DNA of 64,000 nucleotides from Macrothele yani (taxonomy: Eukaryota; Arthropoda; Arachnida; Araneae; Macrothelidae). Made by a program: the position numbers and the translations under genes. The stretch spans positions 117,241,072 through 117,305,071 of the forward strand of contig CM076999.1 in NCBI GenBank assembly GCA_039090855.1, in the 5' to 3' direction. The first letter of the stretch is position 1. Each line of letters begins with the position of its first letter. The notes beneath the pieces were generated by a model. The model searched no databases. It was not told the origin of the DNA and was given only the letters and a program-made list of their open reading frames with translations. Positions 1 through 12,597 of the stretch are shown one piece after another.

Positions 1-3000
1 AATCGAACAAAAAAACTATCTATTGAAACAAAAACAAAAAAACCCCATAAAATACATTCTGAAAATAAAATAATACCTTCCCGTGGCAATAAAGGTATGC
101 GCACTCCAAGCGTGGTTGTTATAAATGGTAAGAAAAGTGGACTCGTTTGCGTTTGTAAGGAAACCTGTTTAATATTAATAAACAAAGTACTCAACTTGAG
201 CTATGGTTTACAACAAAAATCGGTACAAAAACTGTAACAGTCATCTCGAGATATTCCTGGAAGCATTATTCATCCCAAAACTCTGAGACAATAAATTTAC
301 GCACACCCAGCTCTCGTCAGATGTTACTCTGTTGGACTTGCAAGAAGTCACGATTCGGTAGGTGGGTGATGACGATCAGAAATTTGCAAAGATGCATATT
401 TTACGACGCGGATGACGATCTACGCATACAGTAGATTCGAACAGATATTTTAAACAGATAAATACTAAAGAAGTTGTGGAATGTAAAAATTATACTGCAA
501 GTACAGTGTTCAGATGGCAATAGCTAACTAACCCAAGTTATAAATGTTGTGTTTTGGTAGCATCCCGGTAATGGGGGCGCGATAAAAATTGATATGGAAA
601 AGAGGGCCGCAAATACAAAAAGGTTGAGAAACACTGGTTTTGGGTTTTGCTTCCTTTTCCTTATTTTAGTCTTACTGCCGATTCTTTTTACTTTCTCATG
701 AAGTTAGTTTCAGCCCCCCCCTCATTGAACACTGTTTCATATGAATTGCTCTTTCACAAAAATTACCTTCATGCATTCAATTGACGCTCTCTGTTAGTGT
801 GCTTTCTTAGTGCAGAAACCAAATCTAGTGTCAGTATCTGCTGCATTCACTAGGGTGGGCAAATACAAGGAGCAGCTAGATATTTATTTTGATTACTTCT
901 GCTTATTATGAATGGTGGGGATAGAGGTAACAAAAAAGCGGCTGTTGCCATTGCAAGACAAGGACTGGGAAACTGCCTTTCTATATTTGTTGTTTCTCCC
1001 ACTCTTTACAAATCATGAGGGATAAAAAGAATTGCTCTTATCCGATAGCATTTTATAAACCTATCACTAGTTTGCAGTCTAAAGAGAAAACCGTACAGTA
1101 AGGTAAAAGAAATAGAAATTCATTTTTTTAACTTGTGACAACTTAATAAAAAACTTACTGACCACCTGGTCCAGTAAAATCAATAGTTCAGTGTTCTGAC
1201 CGAAGTTTTACTGGCCAATGGCCAGCAGATCACTGGGTAATTCGAATGCTGAAGATGATATACCATATGTACTCGTGCATTAGCCAAACGTTTTCGGAAG
1301 AAATCCTGCTTTCTAAGTTGGGGGTTGACATACGTATATGTGGGTCACTAAACATTAGGGCTCGACTCCCGTGAATTCTCCCACAGAATTTATCAGCGAA
1401 TTTGTTTATGTTTTAGACCGCATCTTGCTGTGCAGTAGTTTTCAGACCTGAAAAAATAAATAAATTATGAAATGTTTTTCCACCCATAGTAGAATTCCTA
1501 AGTGGATAGATGCCGCTAATATGATAAGTGAAAAACCGAATTCCGTTTCAAATTGAGGCTCTGAAATTTCTTGCTTTCATAAATAATTTATGAGTTTACA
1601 ATACTAACTCTACCTGTTTTGTTTGTTAAACAGTTTATGAAATATCTAAAATGGCACTCATGTATAGTGAATATTTTTGACTAATTATTTAATATTTCAT
1701 ATAGTTTTAGTGTGGTTGAGTATATTGTATAATTACTATTATGTATTGAATTACCAGCTGTATGGCAGAATATTTCAATAAACAAACAAACAAACATGGG
1801 ATACCACATTACTTCCCATGTGCAATTGTGGGATGCCGTCGACACCACATAAATCACTTAGCTGGTGGGGTGGACAACAACCAATCAGGAATCTCTCTCC
1901 TCATGAGTTTTCACAGCAAGCATGGGCATGTGTGTTTGTGCTCCTTACTGGCAAAAGCCATCCCTGATATTAAATAACAAAGTCATAGTGTTTAACAAAA
2001 GGTGGTAACTTGAAAGAAGGCCGACACAGATGTGCATGTTATTTCTTGTATGAAAGAATTGTGGGATGCAATTTCACCAGAAATGATTGTAAATTCTCTC
2101 AAAAACTGCTGCATAAGTAATGCAATGGATATTACTGGAATTATTTAGAAACTTCGACAGTGAATTGTACTTTGAGGGTTTTTACAGAAGAAAATTTCAG
2201 AAAGTTGCATAATTCTTTTCAATAAATATATTTTCAAAAATTTTGAAATTTAAGATCGGCCTATTGTGGGTCAAGGTTTTTCACAAATTTTTAACTCTTG
2301 AGGTAGGGCAGTCAGTTTATACATGAGATCAGCTTCTCTGTGGGTATATACGGTAAATACATTGCACATTTGTCCCTCTGCATAATTATTTGGAAGGGGA
2401 AGTACTGGACACTATGTGTGTTCTGAAGTTGATGGTGTATTCATTCCGAAAGCATTTAGAATACAATAATAGCAGTGTTACTTTAATGTGAAATGGATGA
2501 TTAGGTATTACCAGTGACTATTTATTGCAGTGTACAACATATAGTCACACTGCAACAAGTGTTTTCCTTTCAAGTAGAGTACTACCAATTGAGAAAGTGA
2601 TAAACAGTGAATATTGTGCAGAAATTGTAAAAGACATCAACAGATTATTAATGATCAGACATAGTGTGCTACATTTACAGTTGTGTGGGTGTAGCATCAC
2701 TACAAGTAGAAAAATGTAGTTGAAGCTGTATCACACTACAAAATAAAGTAGCTTGTAGCAGAAAATTACACTACAAATTGAATTACTCTAAACAAGAAGT
2801 AGAAAACAATTCTTCAAATCATGTGACTTTTCTACATTTCTTGATGCATTATTTGCTGGAACAGGGAACTAAATGTGCCCTGCCTGCAATGATGTTCCTA
2901 ACTTGGTTTACACTGATTTATGCTATTAACAGAGGAGTCTTTTCAGCCAATCTACGAAGGCAGCACTTATCGAGATGATTGCGAAAGGGGTATTGTTGAG

Positions 3001-3024
3001 GACAGTTTACTACTTTAAAAAAGA
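1..3024. other. Intron, no gene recognised
   Basis: AT-rich sequence with many stops on both strands. Short frames at 1762-1977, 2525-2719 and 2778-2978 have no recognisable motif. The part 2640-2810 (GTAGCATCACTACAAGTAG, AAAGTAGCTTGTAGC) resembles 49010-49110, suggesting an old interspersed repeat next to both Tc1 copies. An upstream PAP exon (end of the catalytic domain) was looked for and not seen. Confidence 0.5.
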
Positions 3025-3679
3025 AGTAGATTTGACTGTGGATAATTGGAAGAAAGTGGCCTGGTCTGATGAATCAAGATTCCTGGTGCATCACGTAGAT
3101 GGACTAGTGCGAATACACCAATTACCAAGGAAGGCTATGGCATCTGGATGCACTGTTGGGCAGACACAGGCTAAAGGCTGCAGTGTTATGCTGTGGGTGA
3201 TGTTTTCTTAGGACATTTTAGGCCCCATTCTCCCAATAGCACAATCCCTGACAGCTGTCAGATATCTGAACATTGTTGCAGACCAAGTTCTCCCATTCAT
3301 GGCAACTGTGTTCCCTGCTGGTGATGTCCATTACCAACAGGATAATGTGCCATGCCACACTGCCAGAATTGTCAAGGAGTGGTTCGAGGAACATGCTTGT
3401 AACTTTCTGTTAATGTCCTGGACTCCAAATTCACCTGACATGAATCCAATGGAACATTTGTGGTTTGACTTGGAAAAGCGAGTTCACGCTAAATCACCAC
3501 CACCCTAAAATGTACGGGAACTGGAGGACCTGCTGTTGACATTAGGCTACCAGATACCCAGGATACCTATTGCCACTTTATCGAATCAATGCCTTGCTGA
3601 GTGGCTGCTGTTTTGTGGGCTAAAGGGGATCCTACAGCTTAGTAGGTAGGTGGTCATAATGTAACAGCTCATCAGTGTA
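3025..3679 (+). mobile_element. Tc1-like (DD36E) transposon, 5'-truncated copy 1
   Basis: Pieces of transposase catalytic core are readable: DNWKKVAWSDESRFLVHHVD (first Asp in WSDES), then HYQQDNVPCHT (second Asp at 3341) and NSPDMNPMEHLW (Glu at 3452). Thirty-six residues separate the second Asp from the Glu. The 3' end matches copy 2 (47630-48856), including the terminal GGTCATAATGTAACAGCTCAT. The DNA-binding N-terminus is missing and stops break the frame (for example after MLWVMFS at 3211), so the copy is dead. Confidence 0.85.
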
Positions 3680-3983
3680 TGGTAGGCATGTAAGCTGCAA
3701 CAAGAAAAACTTAAATTAATGGGTAGCCATTAAGCTGCTGTTTTAGATCTCTCTGTTCCTTAGAACAGTCTTCCTTGTTTGTAGAAGGTTTTGCCATAGA
3801 ATGTTTGTGTCATAAAGAAATGTTACATTATTTACTTTTGTATTTTATTGTTAAGTTTAGCCTCTGTGTGGTGTAAATAATTGCAATTTTGTGTTAACTT
3901 CAGGTTTATGTTTTTCCGAAGTTCTGGGAGTTCTTAAGATGCTAATATTTAAAAGAGCTATTGTTTTTAAATAATTGATGCAT

Positions 3984-4570
<587 letters not shown>

Positions 4571-4689
4571 TGAGTTAAAGTTTCTTTATTCAGATGTATT
4601 GTGTGTATGTTTGTGTGTGTGTGTGTGTGCTGAACATTGAATGAATGTTTTATACCTACTTAAATAGGTTTGAGGAAACAATTGTTTAC

Positions 4690-5190
4690 GCTTTCCAACC
4701 GTAGGTTGAAGAAGTGTATATGCTCCAGCTTTGTCTGTCTGTCCGCACGATAACTCGCGTAAAAATGGTTTGATTTCGATGAAATTTTAGTGTGTGGTAG
4801 GGGACAACCAGGTTATGAACCATATTGAAAATGGACGAAATGGGGTCAAAGGTCAGGACATAGGAGCGGGATCCATTCCATTGCCCTTATGCATTATAAC
4901 TTATGTAAAAATGCTTCTATTGCAACAAAACGTTACCATGTTCTTTTGGAGGTATACTGAACCAATTCTGTTTAATATTATTGAAATGGGGATAAAGGTC
5001 AGGGCACAGGAACGAGATTTATTCCACAGCCATTATCCTCATAACGTGACTAAAAATGCTTCTATTGTGACAAAACTGTAGTATGTTGTTCCGGAGGTAC
5101 ACTGAACTGGTTCTGTTGAATATCATTGAAATGGGGTCAAAGGTCAGGGCACAGCAGCAAGATTTATTCCACAGCCATTATCCTCATAAC
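4690..5190. repeat. 146-bp tandem repeat, about three units
   Basis: GAAATGGGGTCAAAGGTC recurs at about 4836, 4982 and 5128, with shared ATTCCACAGCCATTATCCTC and TAAAAATGCTTCTATTG blocks. The first partial unit begins with CTGTCTGTCCGCACGATAAC. Short open frames here (4794-5385) are just the repeat read through. Confidence 0.88.
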
Positions 5191-5484
5191 TTGAGTAATG
5201 ATTTCTGGTATGTTGGAAAGCTTATCATAATCAATGCATTGCATGATTTTACTAACTTGTGTTATAGGAACAAAGTTCATAGTAATCATGCTGAAATTAA
5301 TTTGTATCATTTGGTTGATCGTGTGCATGGGGTATTATATCCAAAGTTTACAGTTGACTGTGTGTGTTTTCATCTTTGCTTTTGATTTATTTCAAAGAAC
5401 TGTTGTGTACAGTCTTTAAAGTATTCTGTAAGTGCAAAGTGTTCTTGCTGTTTGTGTACATGAAAAAACAAATCTTATATATAT

Positions 5485-8360
5485 ATCATCATCATCATTG
5501 TCAACCATTATCAATCCACTGCTGGACGAAGGTCTCCCCAAGTTTCCTCCACAACGGTCTGTCTTGTGCCAGTCTCCTCCATGTCACCCCTGCATACTTT
5601 CGAATTTCATCCACCCATCTCCCATGTGGTCTTCTTCTGGGTCTTTTCCTGTCCCTTAGAATCCAATCTAAAATTTCGGCTGTCCATCGATGATCTGTCA
5701 TTCTGGCAGTATGTCCAGCCCATTGCCATTTCAGGGATTTAACTCTGATCATGATGTCTTCCACTCTTGTCATTTTTCAGATCCACGAGTTCCTCTCTTT
5801 ATCTCTCCTGGTTACACCAAGCATGCACCTCTCCATGCATCTTTGAGTTGTCTGCAGCCTTTGTATGTCTCTTTTAGTTAAGGTCCACGTCTCTGCACCA
5901 TACGTAAGCACTGGAAGGATGCATTGATCAAACTTTTCTTTTAAGACATAATGGCATATTGCTCTTGAAAATTATGCTGTTTCTTCCAAAAGCTCTCCAG
6001 GCAAGTTTTGTACGCCGATTAATTTCTTCATCAATGTGACCCTCAGTTGATATCTGCTGTCCAAGATAAATGTACGTGTCTGTTATCTCCAGCTTTTCTC
6101 CATCAATCGATAAATCTTCATTTCTTGTAAAAGCATTGAACACCACTTTTGTCTTCTGAAAGTTCATTTTTAATCCCACTTCTTTACTCTTGTCAGCAAG
6201 TTCCTGGATCATACTCTGCAGCTCTGATGGGGTAGTTGCAAAAATGACCAAGTCATCAGCAAAACGAAGGTGGGTTAGATAATCTCCATTAATCTTTATC
6301 CCTTTGTTTTCCCAGTTCAGTGATTGAAAGACATTTTCCAATGTGGCATTAAAGAACTTCGGAGATATGGTGTCACCTTGTCTCACTCCTTTTCCAATTT
6401 TTATGTGTGTTGTATTTTCAAACAGCCGAATCTTTGCACTTGCATTTTCATAGATGTTATTAATAATATTAATGTACGCATCTTCAATACCGCAGGATTT
6501 CAGAGCCATTGTAACTGCTGATGGTTTCACCGAATCAAAGGCTTTTTCATAATCGATAAAAGCCATGTACAATGGAAGTTCATATTCCCTCACTCTTTCA
6601 ATTAGTTCTCTCAGTACGTGGATATGATCTATTGTGCTGTAGCCACTCCTGAATCCAGCTTGTTCTCTCGGTTGAGCCATGTCCAGTGTCACCTTCAAGC
6701 GGTGTGAAAGAACTTTAGTGAAGATTTTATAAACCACTGATAAGAGGCTGATAGGTCTGTAGTTTCTGAGATCCTCAATGTCGCCTTTTTTATGTAGCAG
6801 GATATTTGTAGCGTTGTTCCAATCCTTAGGAATCTTCCCATCATTAAGGCATCGAGTGAAAATTTGGGCGAGTACTGCTTCGATTTCTCCACTTGCTTCT
6901 TGTATGATGTCTACAGTAATTCCATCTTCTCCTGGAGCTTTTCCCCGCTTCATGTTCTTGATTGCATATGCAACTTCTGCTGGGAGGACTGGAAGGACTC
7001 TGGTACCTTTCATGTTGTCTGGAGTACATGTATTATCTCTTTCATATAATTTGGAGTAGAAATCTTTCACTCTTGTCAAAATTTCGCCTCTATTTCTTGT
7101 TACAGAACTATCTTCTTTTCTCAGTGTCATTATCTGTTTTCTTCCCTTACTGAGATGTCCCTTTGCTATCTTTAGGCTTTGGTTGTTTTCAATTGCTTTC
7201 CTTACTATTTCACAGTTGAATTTCCTTACATCTTCAGTGATACTTTTTCGTACTGTCTTGCATAGCTCTATATATTCCACTTTGGAAGTCACATCTTCTT
7301 TAGTTGTCCTCATCTCTCTTCTTTTTGCATCAACATTTTGGGTTTTCCTGATAGTTTGTTCACGTGCAACTTGTTCTTAGACCCAGCTAATTTTGTTGCT
7401 GTTTCCATAAGAGCTTTGGTTACTTTTCTGTTAACTACAGAAATATCCACTTCTTCTGATGTTAGACCTTCTAAAGCAGAGAATCTGTTCTTCAGTTCCA
7501 ACTTGAAGGTATTATGGTGTTTTTTAAGGTTGGTTATGTCAATACATTTTGTTTGTCTTATGAGCTTGCCACGTTCGAGTTTAGTGTTGAGGTGCATCTT
7601 ACATCTCACCAATCTATGGTCACTACCTGTGTTGAACTTGTTTAGCACACTGCAGTCTTCTATAATGATTTTTTTGTTACACATAATAAAATCAATTTCA
7701 CTTGCTGTCCGATTTGGATGTCTCCATATCCATTTCCTGTGTGGCTTTTTCTTGAAAAAGGAGTTCAAGATGAAAAACCCTTCTGCCTCTGCAAACTCTA
7801 CCGAGAGTATTTCCACGCTGGTTTCTGTTGCCGTGACCGAACTTACCTACTGAAGTTTCATTCTGTTGCCGTTGCCCTATTTTTGCATTGAAATCTCCCA
7901 TAATTATCTTCAAGTGCTGCTTACCTTTATTATTTAGATGACGAATTTCCTCATAAAATTCTTCAATTTCTTCTTCAGGATGACTTGTGGTGGGTGCATA
8001 AGTTTGAATAACCTGAGCCTGGTATCTTCTCGAGAGTTGGATAACGAGTCGTGCAGCTCTGTCAGAGGAACTTTCAACTTCTACAACTTTATCCTTCAGT
8101 TTCTTGTTTATTATAAATCCAACACCACTAGTTCTGCCAGTATCTGTCCCACGATAGTAGAAGAGATGTCCACTTTTCAGTTCAATGAGATCTTCTCCTT
8201 TTCTCCTTACCTCACTTAGCCCGACGATGTCCCACTTGATCCTTTGTAGTTCCTCTTCCAATTCAAGAAGCCTTGAATCAGAAGATAGGGAGCGTCCATT
8301 ATACGTAGCCAAGGTCAGCATCAGATGGCAGCCTAGTCCGGTCCTCCGGGGATTCTTAGC
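5485..8360 (-). mobile_element. RTE-type LINE, copy A, 5'-truncated, frameshifted
   Basis: The minus strand encodes an AP-like endonuclease (MLTLATYNGRSLSSDSR, IVGLSEVRRKGE, YAPT, MGDFNAKIG) followed by a reverse transcriptase (NYRPISLLSVVYKI, AFIDYEKAFDSV, GVRQGDTISP, FADDLVIFATT) and a C-terminal WQWAGHTAR...RPHGRWVDEIR region. The 3' end is a short ATC repeat at 5485, as in RTE-clade LINEs. Against copy C it has an extra C near 7802, a shift near 7323 and a 2-nt deletion near 5933. Homology with copy C stops at 8360, so the 5' end is missing. Retrotransposition is by target-primed reverse transcription; this copy is not functional. Confidence 0.92.
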
Positions 8361-8429
8361 TATGGTGACCCCTCCAAAATGACTAGGGATATGTATTAAT
8401 GGCTAAATGTTTATTTGTCAGATGGTCTT

Positions 8430-8494
8430 TCTTTGAGGAGCTAACCTCTGAATATCAGAGAACAGCTTAATGATATGTAATGTAATGTATGTTT
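8430..8494 (+). mobile_element. Family-2 LINE, 3'-terminal remnant
   Basis: GGAGCTAACCTCTGAATATC and AGAGAACAGCTTAATGATAT match the 3' end of the family-2 LINE (minus-strand equivalents at 34899 and 41690), followed by a short TAATG-type tail. Another copy starts immediately afterwards. Confidence 0.75.
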
Positions 8495-9152
8495 GACAGA
8501 AAGAATAAATTGGATGAGGAAATTAGAAGGCAAGTAAATTCTTCATTGAAAGTCATTGATGGTTTAAGAGGATTTTACACGAATGATGGGTTCTCAAGAG
8601 AGGCCCACATGACTGTGTATGAAAGTGTATTTGTTTCTACTCTGATGTATGGCAGTGAAACATAGGAGTTGTTTGTGTGCTGGAGAAATGCGTTACTTAC
8701 GTGAGGTTTGTGGCAAGATATGTTCTGATCGTGTTAGGAATGAAGATATGTTGCAGTTGTGTAACATGAAACAAAATGTTGTTAACAAGGTGGAGACTAA
8801 TATTCTTCAGTGGTTTGGCCATGTTGAAAGAATGAGTGATGAGATGCTTACTAAGAAATTTTTCTTAACCCAAGTGGCAGGAAGGAAAGGCAGAGGAAGT
8901 CCAAGGAAGTCATGGGAGTATCAGATTCAGAAGTGTCTGCATGAGAAAAAGGTTATGAGTATGAAGTATAGAAGATCTTGTATATGTCGTGTGATGGATG
9001 TCAGTGAAGCCCGAGTTGTGTGTCAAGATTGCTGTACATGTAGAAGTTTGATATGACAACAGTAGGTATATAATCACAAATTTATCTGGTAGTTTGTGTT
9101 TTTTTGTGGAGCTAACTGCTGAATCTCACAGAACAGCTTAGAGATATGTATG
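8495..9152 (+). mobile_element. Family-2 LINE, 3' part of ORF and UTR
   Basis: The + strand reads DRKNKLDEEIRRQVNSSLK, then in the long frame HRSCLCAGEMRYLREVCGK, LCNMKQNVVNKVETNILQWF, GHVERMSDEMLTKKFFL, AGRKGRGSPRKSWEYQIQ, the C-terminal domain of the family-2 polyprotein. A nonsense TAG follows SET (GAAACATAG at about 8660). The 3' UTR ends AGAACAGCTTAGAGATATGT plus ATGTATGT. The reverse transcriptase is missing through 5' truncation. Confidence 0.88.
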
Positions 9153-10135
9153 TATGTATTCTTCCATAGGAAATCTGAGTACATGGTCATTTCAAACCAG
9201 CATTGAGGCAGCTGTTTACATTTGTTTTGTCCACAAGAAATGCAAACATTCTCACTTTTTTTATTGTTATTGTTAAGTTTTATGCAATGAGTCATTTTGT
9301 AGTGAAATCACCATAGCTTCAGACGTTAAATATTTTTTTTTCTTTTGATTTTAAGGGTAAAAAGTTTGTGATTGCATTCTTTTTTTTTTTTTTTCCGTTT
9401 ACTGCTGGAAAAAGTACACAGTTAATAACGAGAAATTGTTATCTGATTTCTGTGTACCTGTGCTGCATTCTGTCATATTTTTGGTCCACACACTACATTT
9501 ACAAAAAAGTTATTAATTCTTGGCAGTGAACTTTCTTCATCCCTTCCTATCATTTGCAAGATTTCTGTCTTGGTCATATTACTTTCTTATTGATCAGTGG
9601 CTGATTTCACATCTTTAACCAATTTTGTCTCGTCTCTAGGCTTGCAGCTTGGTTCAATGAATTTGAACACCTGCAGTCATCTTCCATCATACGCACATCC
9701 TTACTATCTCAATATGTTTCCGTTAACTTTTTCTGAAGATGCATTTCTAATTCTGTTGTGCCACTGGATCCACCTTCTTTTTCCAGATTTTTCTTGGTTT
9801 CAGGTTCCTTACATTACTGTATTGGGTTTAAATCCTGAATAAGACACTTATGTGTTTATATCAGTGCCGTGCTTACTTCCCTTTTGTGGGATCCATAGCT
9901 TAAAATTGTTTGTGGTGGCAACTCCTCTTAACCTGAAATTCCTCAAAGCTGTCATTGAAGACAAAACATTAGTACTCATGTGTAGTGCGCATTCATGAAA
10001 GTATCGATTCTATGTGTATTGTATCTATACATATGCTGAAGAAGTGTCAGTGAAAATCTATGTATGCACATGTAAGAATTATATGGATAATGTTTTTAGA
10101 GATTTCCTTAAAATGAGCTTATCATTTCTTTGCAG
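9153..10135. other. Intron, nothing recognised
   Basis: AT-rich filler between the family-2 LINE fragment and PAP exon 10136. Poly(T) runs at 9329 and 9382. The short frames at 9597 and 10014 lack motifs; the second simply runs into the real exon. Confidence 0.6.
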
Positions 10136-10208
10136 GCCGTGGCCAAAACCCGTGGTTCTAAAAAAGCGTGAAGTAAATCAGCTGGGATTTCCTGAGTGGG
10201 ATCCACGA
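10136..10208 (+). CDS. PAP: Poly(A) polymerase exon (W-P-W-P-K-P segment)
   Basis: Acceptor TTTGCAG at 10131-10135 and donor GTAAGA at 10209. The first base completes the Trp codon left open by the previous exon, then 24 codons follow: PWPKPVVLKKREVNQLGF and PEWDPR. The family-wide pattern here is W-x-W-P-x-P-V-x-L-K followed by WDPR, linking the central domain to the strand that precedes the RNA-binding domain. The phase is 0 at the 3' end, matching the next exon. The exon lies between a 5.6-kb intron and a 7.9-kb intron that begins with the large fold-back element. Confidence 0.96.
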
Positions 10209-10257
10209 GTAAGAATATATACCTACTAAATTGATCCAAACTTATGTTGTTGTTTTT

Positions 10258-12057
10258 TTCAGGAAGACGCTTTAACGTCTGTAAATTCTGTTTTACATGT
10301 TCTGTAAAGTGGATACAGTCTGTGGTGGTGCATTAGCTTATTCAATTAAAATATAAATCGGTTAGAAGTCCTAAAGATGTTACTTACGGAAGTGCGTGTT
10401 CAGTCCAACGTCAGTAGTTATTGAGTTTCTTTGTCCAAAGTTGTATCTTGCTTCAATATGGTCAGTTGTTAGGGTTAGTTCGAGAGCCATTTCGTTATAA
10501 GTTGTACCCTACTTCGGATATGTCCAGATGTTAGGGTTAGCTCCGTTCTGGCTGTGTCGACATCATATTGAATAGGTAAAGGTTTCCAGATAATAATTAG
10601 AGATTCTTGAGTTAAGAGTTACTATTTACATACACTTGAAGTTCCACGTCGTACTTGGCCTTTAGGGCTATCTCGTCAATGCTGCACTCTCTTGGAAATA
10701 CTGAGGAAGTCTTCAAAGTTTGATCAGGTTCATAAATTTTTTTTTTAAAAGCCTTAAAAGGTTCCAGTTAAAATTGTTATATACACCACCTCATACCATC
10801 CACAGTCTCAATCACCGGATGCGCGTTTCACCTAGGCTCTACCCTGGCATTTTCAACGGAGACTTCACACCCTCTGTTGAAGTCTGCTATCTGAAAGTCT
10901 CGTGTCCACAGTGCGCATGTTCCCCATTTAACCCATTGCCAATGCCATCTAGTGTCAGGTCACATCAACTTTATCTTCATCTACGTCATTCTCACTCTTC
11001 CTTTTTCTCTTCCTCTCTCTTCTCTCCCTATTCCATTTCTTCTCAGTTTCGATCAGGTTCCTCCAAGCGTAAGAAAGGTCGTATGGACTGTTATTATTTC
11101 AGTTAAAATGGTTTGATCTTATTTATTATTACTGCTTCTGCTATTTGTATTGTTCTCATATTATTCTGCTGATTTAATATTGTAATTCCTTCCCAATACA
11201 AATAGAAGAAGCAGTAATAATAAATAAGACCAAACCATTTAATTGCAGTAATAACAGTCCATACGACCTTTCGTACGCTTGGAAGAACCTGATCGAAACT
11301 GAGAAGAGATGGAATAGGGAGAGGAGAGAGAGGAAGAGAAAAAGGAAGAGTGAAAATGACATAGATGAAGATAAAGTTGATGTGACCTGACACTAGATGG
11401 CATTGGCAATGGGTTAAATGGGGAACATGCACACTGTGGACACGAGACTTTCAGATAGCAGACTTTGACAGAGGGTGTGAAGTCTCCGTTGAAAACGCCA
11501 GGGTAGAGCCTAGGTGAAACGCGCGTCCGGTGATTGAGACTGTGGACGGTATGAGGTGGTGTATATAACAATTTTAACTGGAACCTTTTACAGCTTTAAA
11601 AATTTTTTTATGAACCTGACCAAACTTTGAAGACTTCCTCAGCATTTCCAAGAGAGTGCAGCATTGACGAGATAGCCCTAAAGGTCAAGTACGACGTGGA
11701 ACTTCAAGTTGTATGTAAATAGTAACTCTTAACTCAAGAATCTCTAATTATTATCTGGAAACCTTTACCCATTCAATATGATGTCGACACTGCTAGAACG
11801 GAGCTAACCCTAACATCTGGACATAACCGAAGTAGGGTACAACTTATAACGAAATGGCTCTCGAACTAACCCTAAAAACTGACCATATTGAAGCAAGATA
11901 CAACTTTGGACAAAGAAACTCAATAACTACTGACGTTAGACTGAACACGCACTTCCGTAAGTAACATCTTTAGGACTTCTAACCGATTTATTTTTTAATT
12001 GAATAAGTTAATGCACCACCACAGACTGTATTACAGACGTTAAAGCGTCATCCTGAA
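10258..12057. mobile_element. Fold-back element: 1.8-kb palindrome with ~880-bp arms
   Basis: Left arm 10258-11151 and right arm 11195-about 12057 are inverted copies separated by a 43-bp loop. Tips: TTCAGGAAGACGCTTTAACG and CGTTAAAGCGTCATCCTGAA. Inner ends: CTGCTATTTGTATT and AATACAAATAG. Single-base differences and small indels are scattered along the arms, so they are old or gene-converting rather than an assembly artefact of one strand. Apparent ORFs (10720-11106 +, 11239-11571 -) are the same meaningless sequence read from both arms. No transposase is seen. It lies in the PAP intron, starting about 50 bp after exon 10136-10208. Confidence 0.93.
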
Positions 12058-12355
12058 GAACCTTGTGGTCACGTAATTGTATGTGAACTTTATGATAGAA
12101 TCACATGAGATCACTTATGTTGTTTTTGTTAATATGATGTTGTGTTTCAAATATAGTAAAACCTCAAATAACAGACACCTTTGAACAGCCGTCTAACCTC
12201 CGAAACAATGGCAAATTTTGTTTGATACAGAATAGCTGCAATAGGGTGGATATTAATGACGACCTCCAAACAGAACCTGCTAATCGTGGTCAATGGAAAC
12301 ACAGTCAGTCCTGGGGGACATGCAAAAACTAGACAGACTGACACAGTTTGCCTAG

Positions 12356-12597
12356 TTAGGGAACAAAATCACCTACCTCTACACAGCACTTTGGAAGGAA
12401 GGAGAAGTCAAAAACAATGTTGTAAAAAAAGTGGTTCCTCAGGCAGGTTGAGTTGGGAAATGTGAGAATACAGTGGTGCACTTTGGTGAAAAGTAAGGCT
12501 TTAGAACTTAGCTGTAGATCCCCCAACTCCAGTGAGCAACATGGATTGGAAAGACCCCACCTCAGCTGCCAATTGTTGTGTACTGGTATGGGGGTCT
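12356..12597 (-). mobile_element. mariner fragment (outer element, continuation)
   Basis: Immediately on the other side of the inner mariner, the minus strand reads HTSTQQLAAEVGSFQSML, matching the second helix-turn-helix of mariner transposases (STRQLAxELGVSxST). It continues the outer reading after TRV at 14011. Beyond that it degenerates quickly, and the 3' part of the outer element is not recognisable. Confidence 0.6.

Noticed and set aside
10720..11571. Two similar ORFs on opposite strands, possibly a gene pair
   Set aside because: They are the same sequence read from the two arms of the fold-back palindrome.
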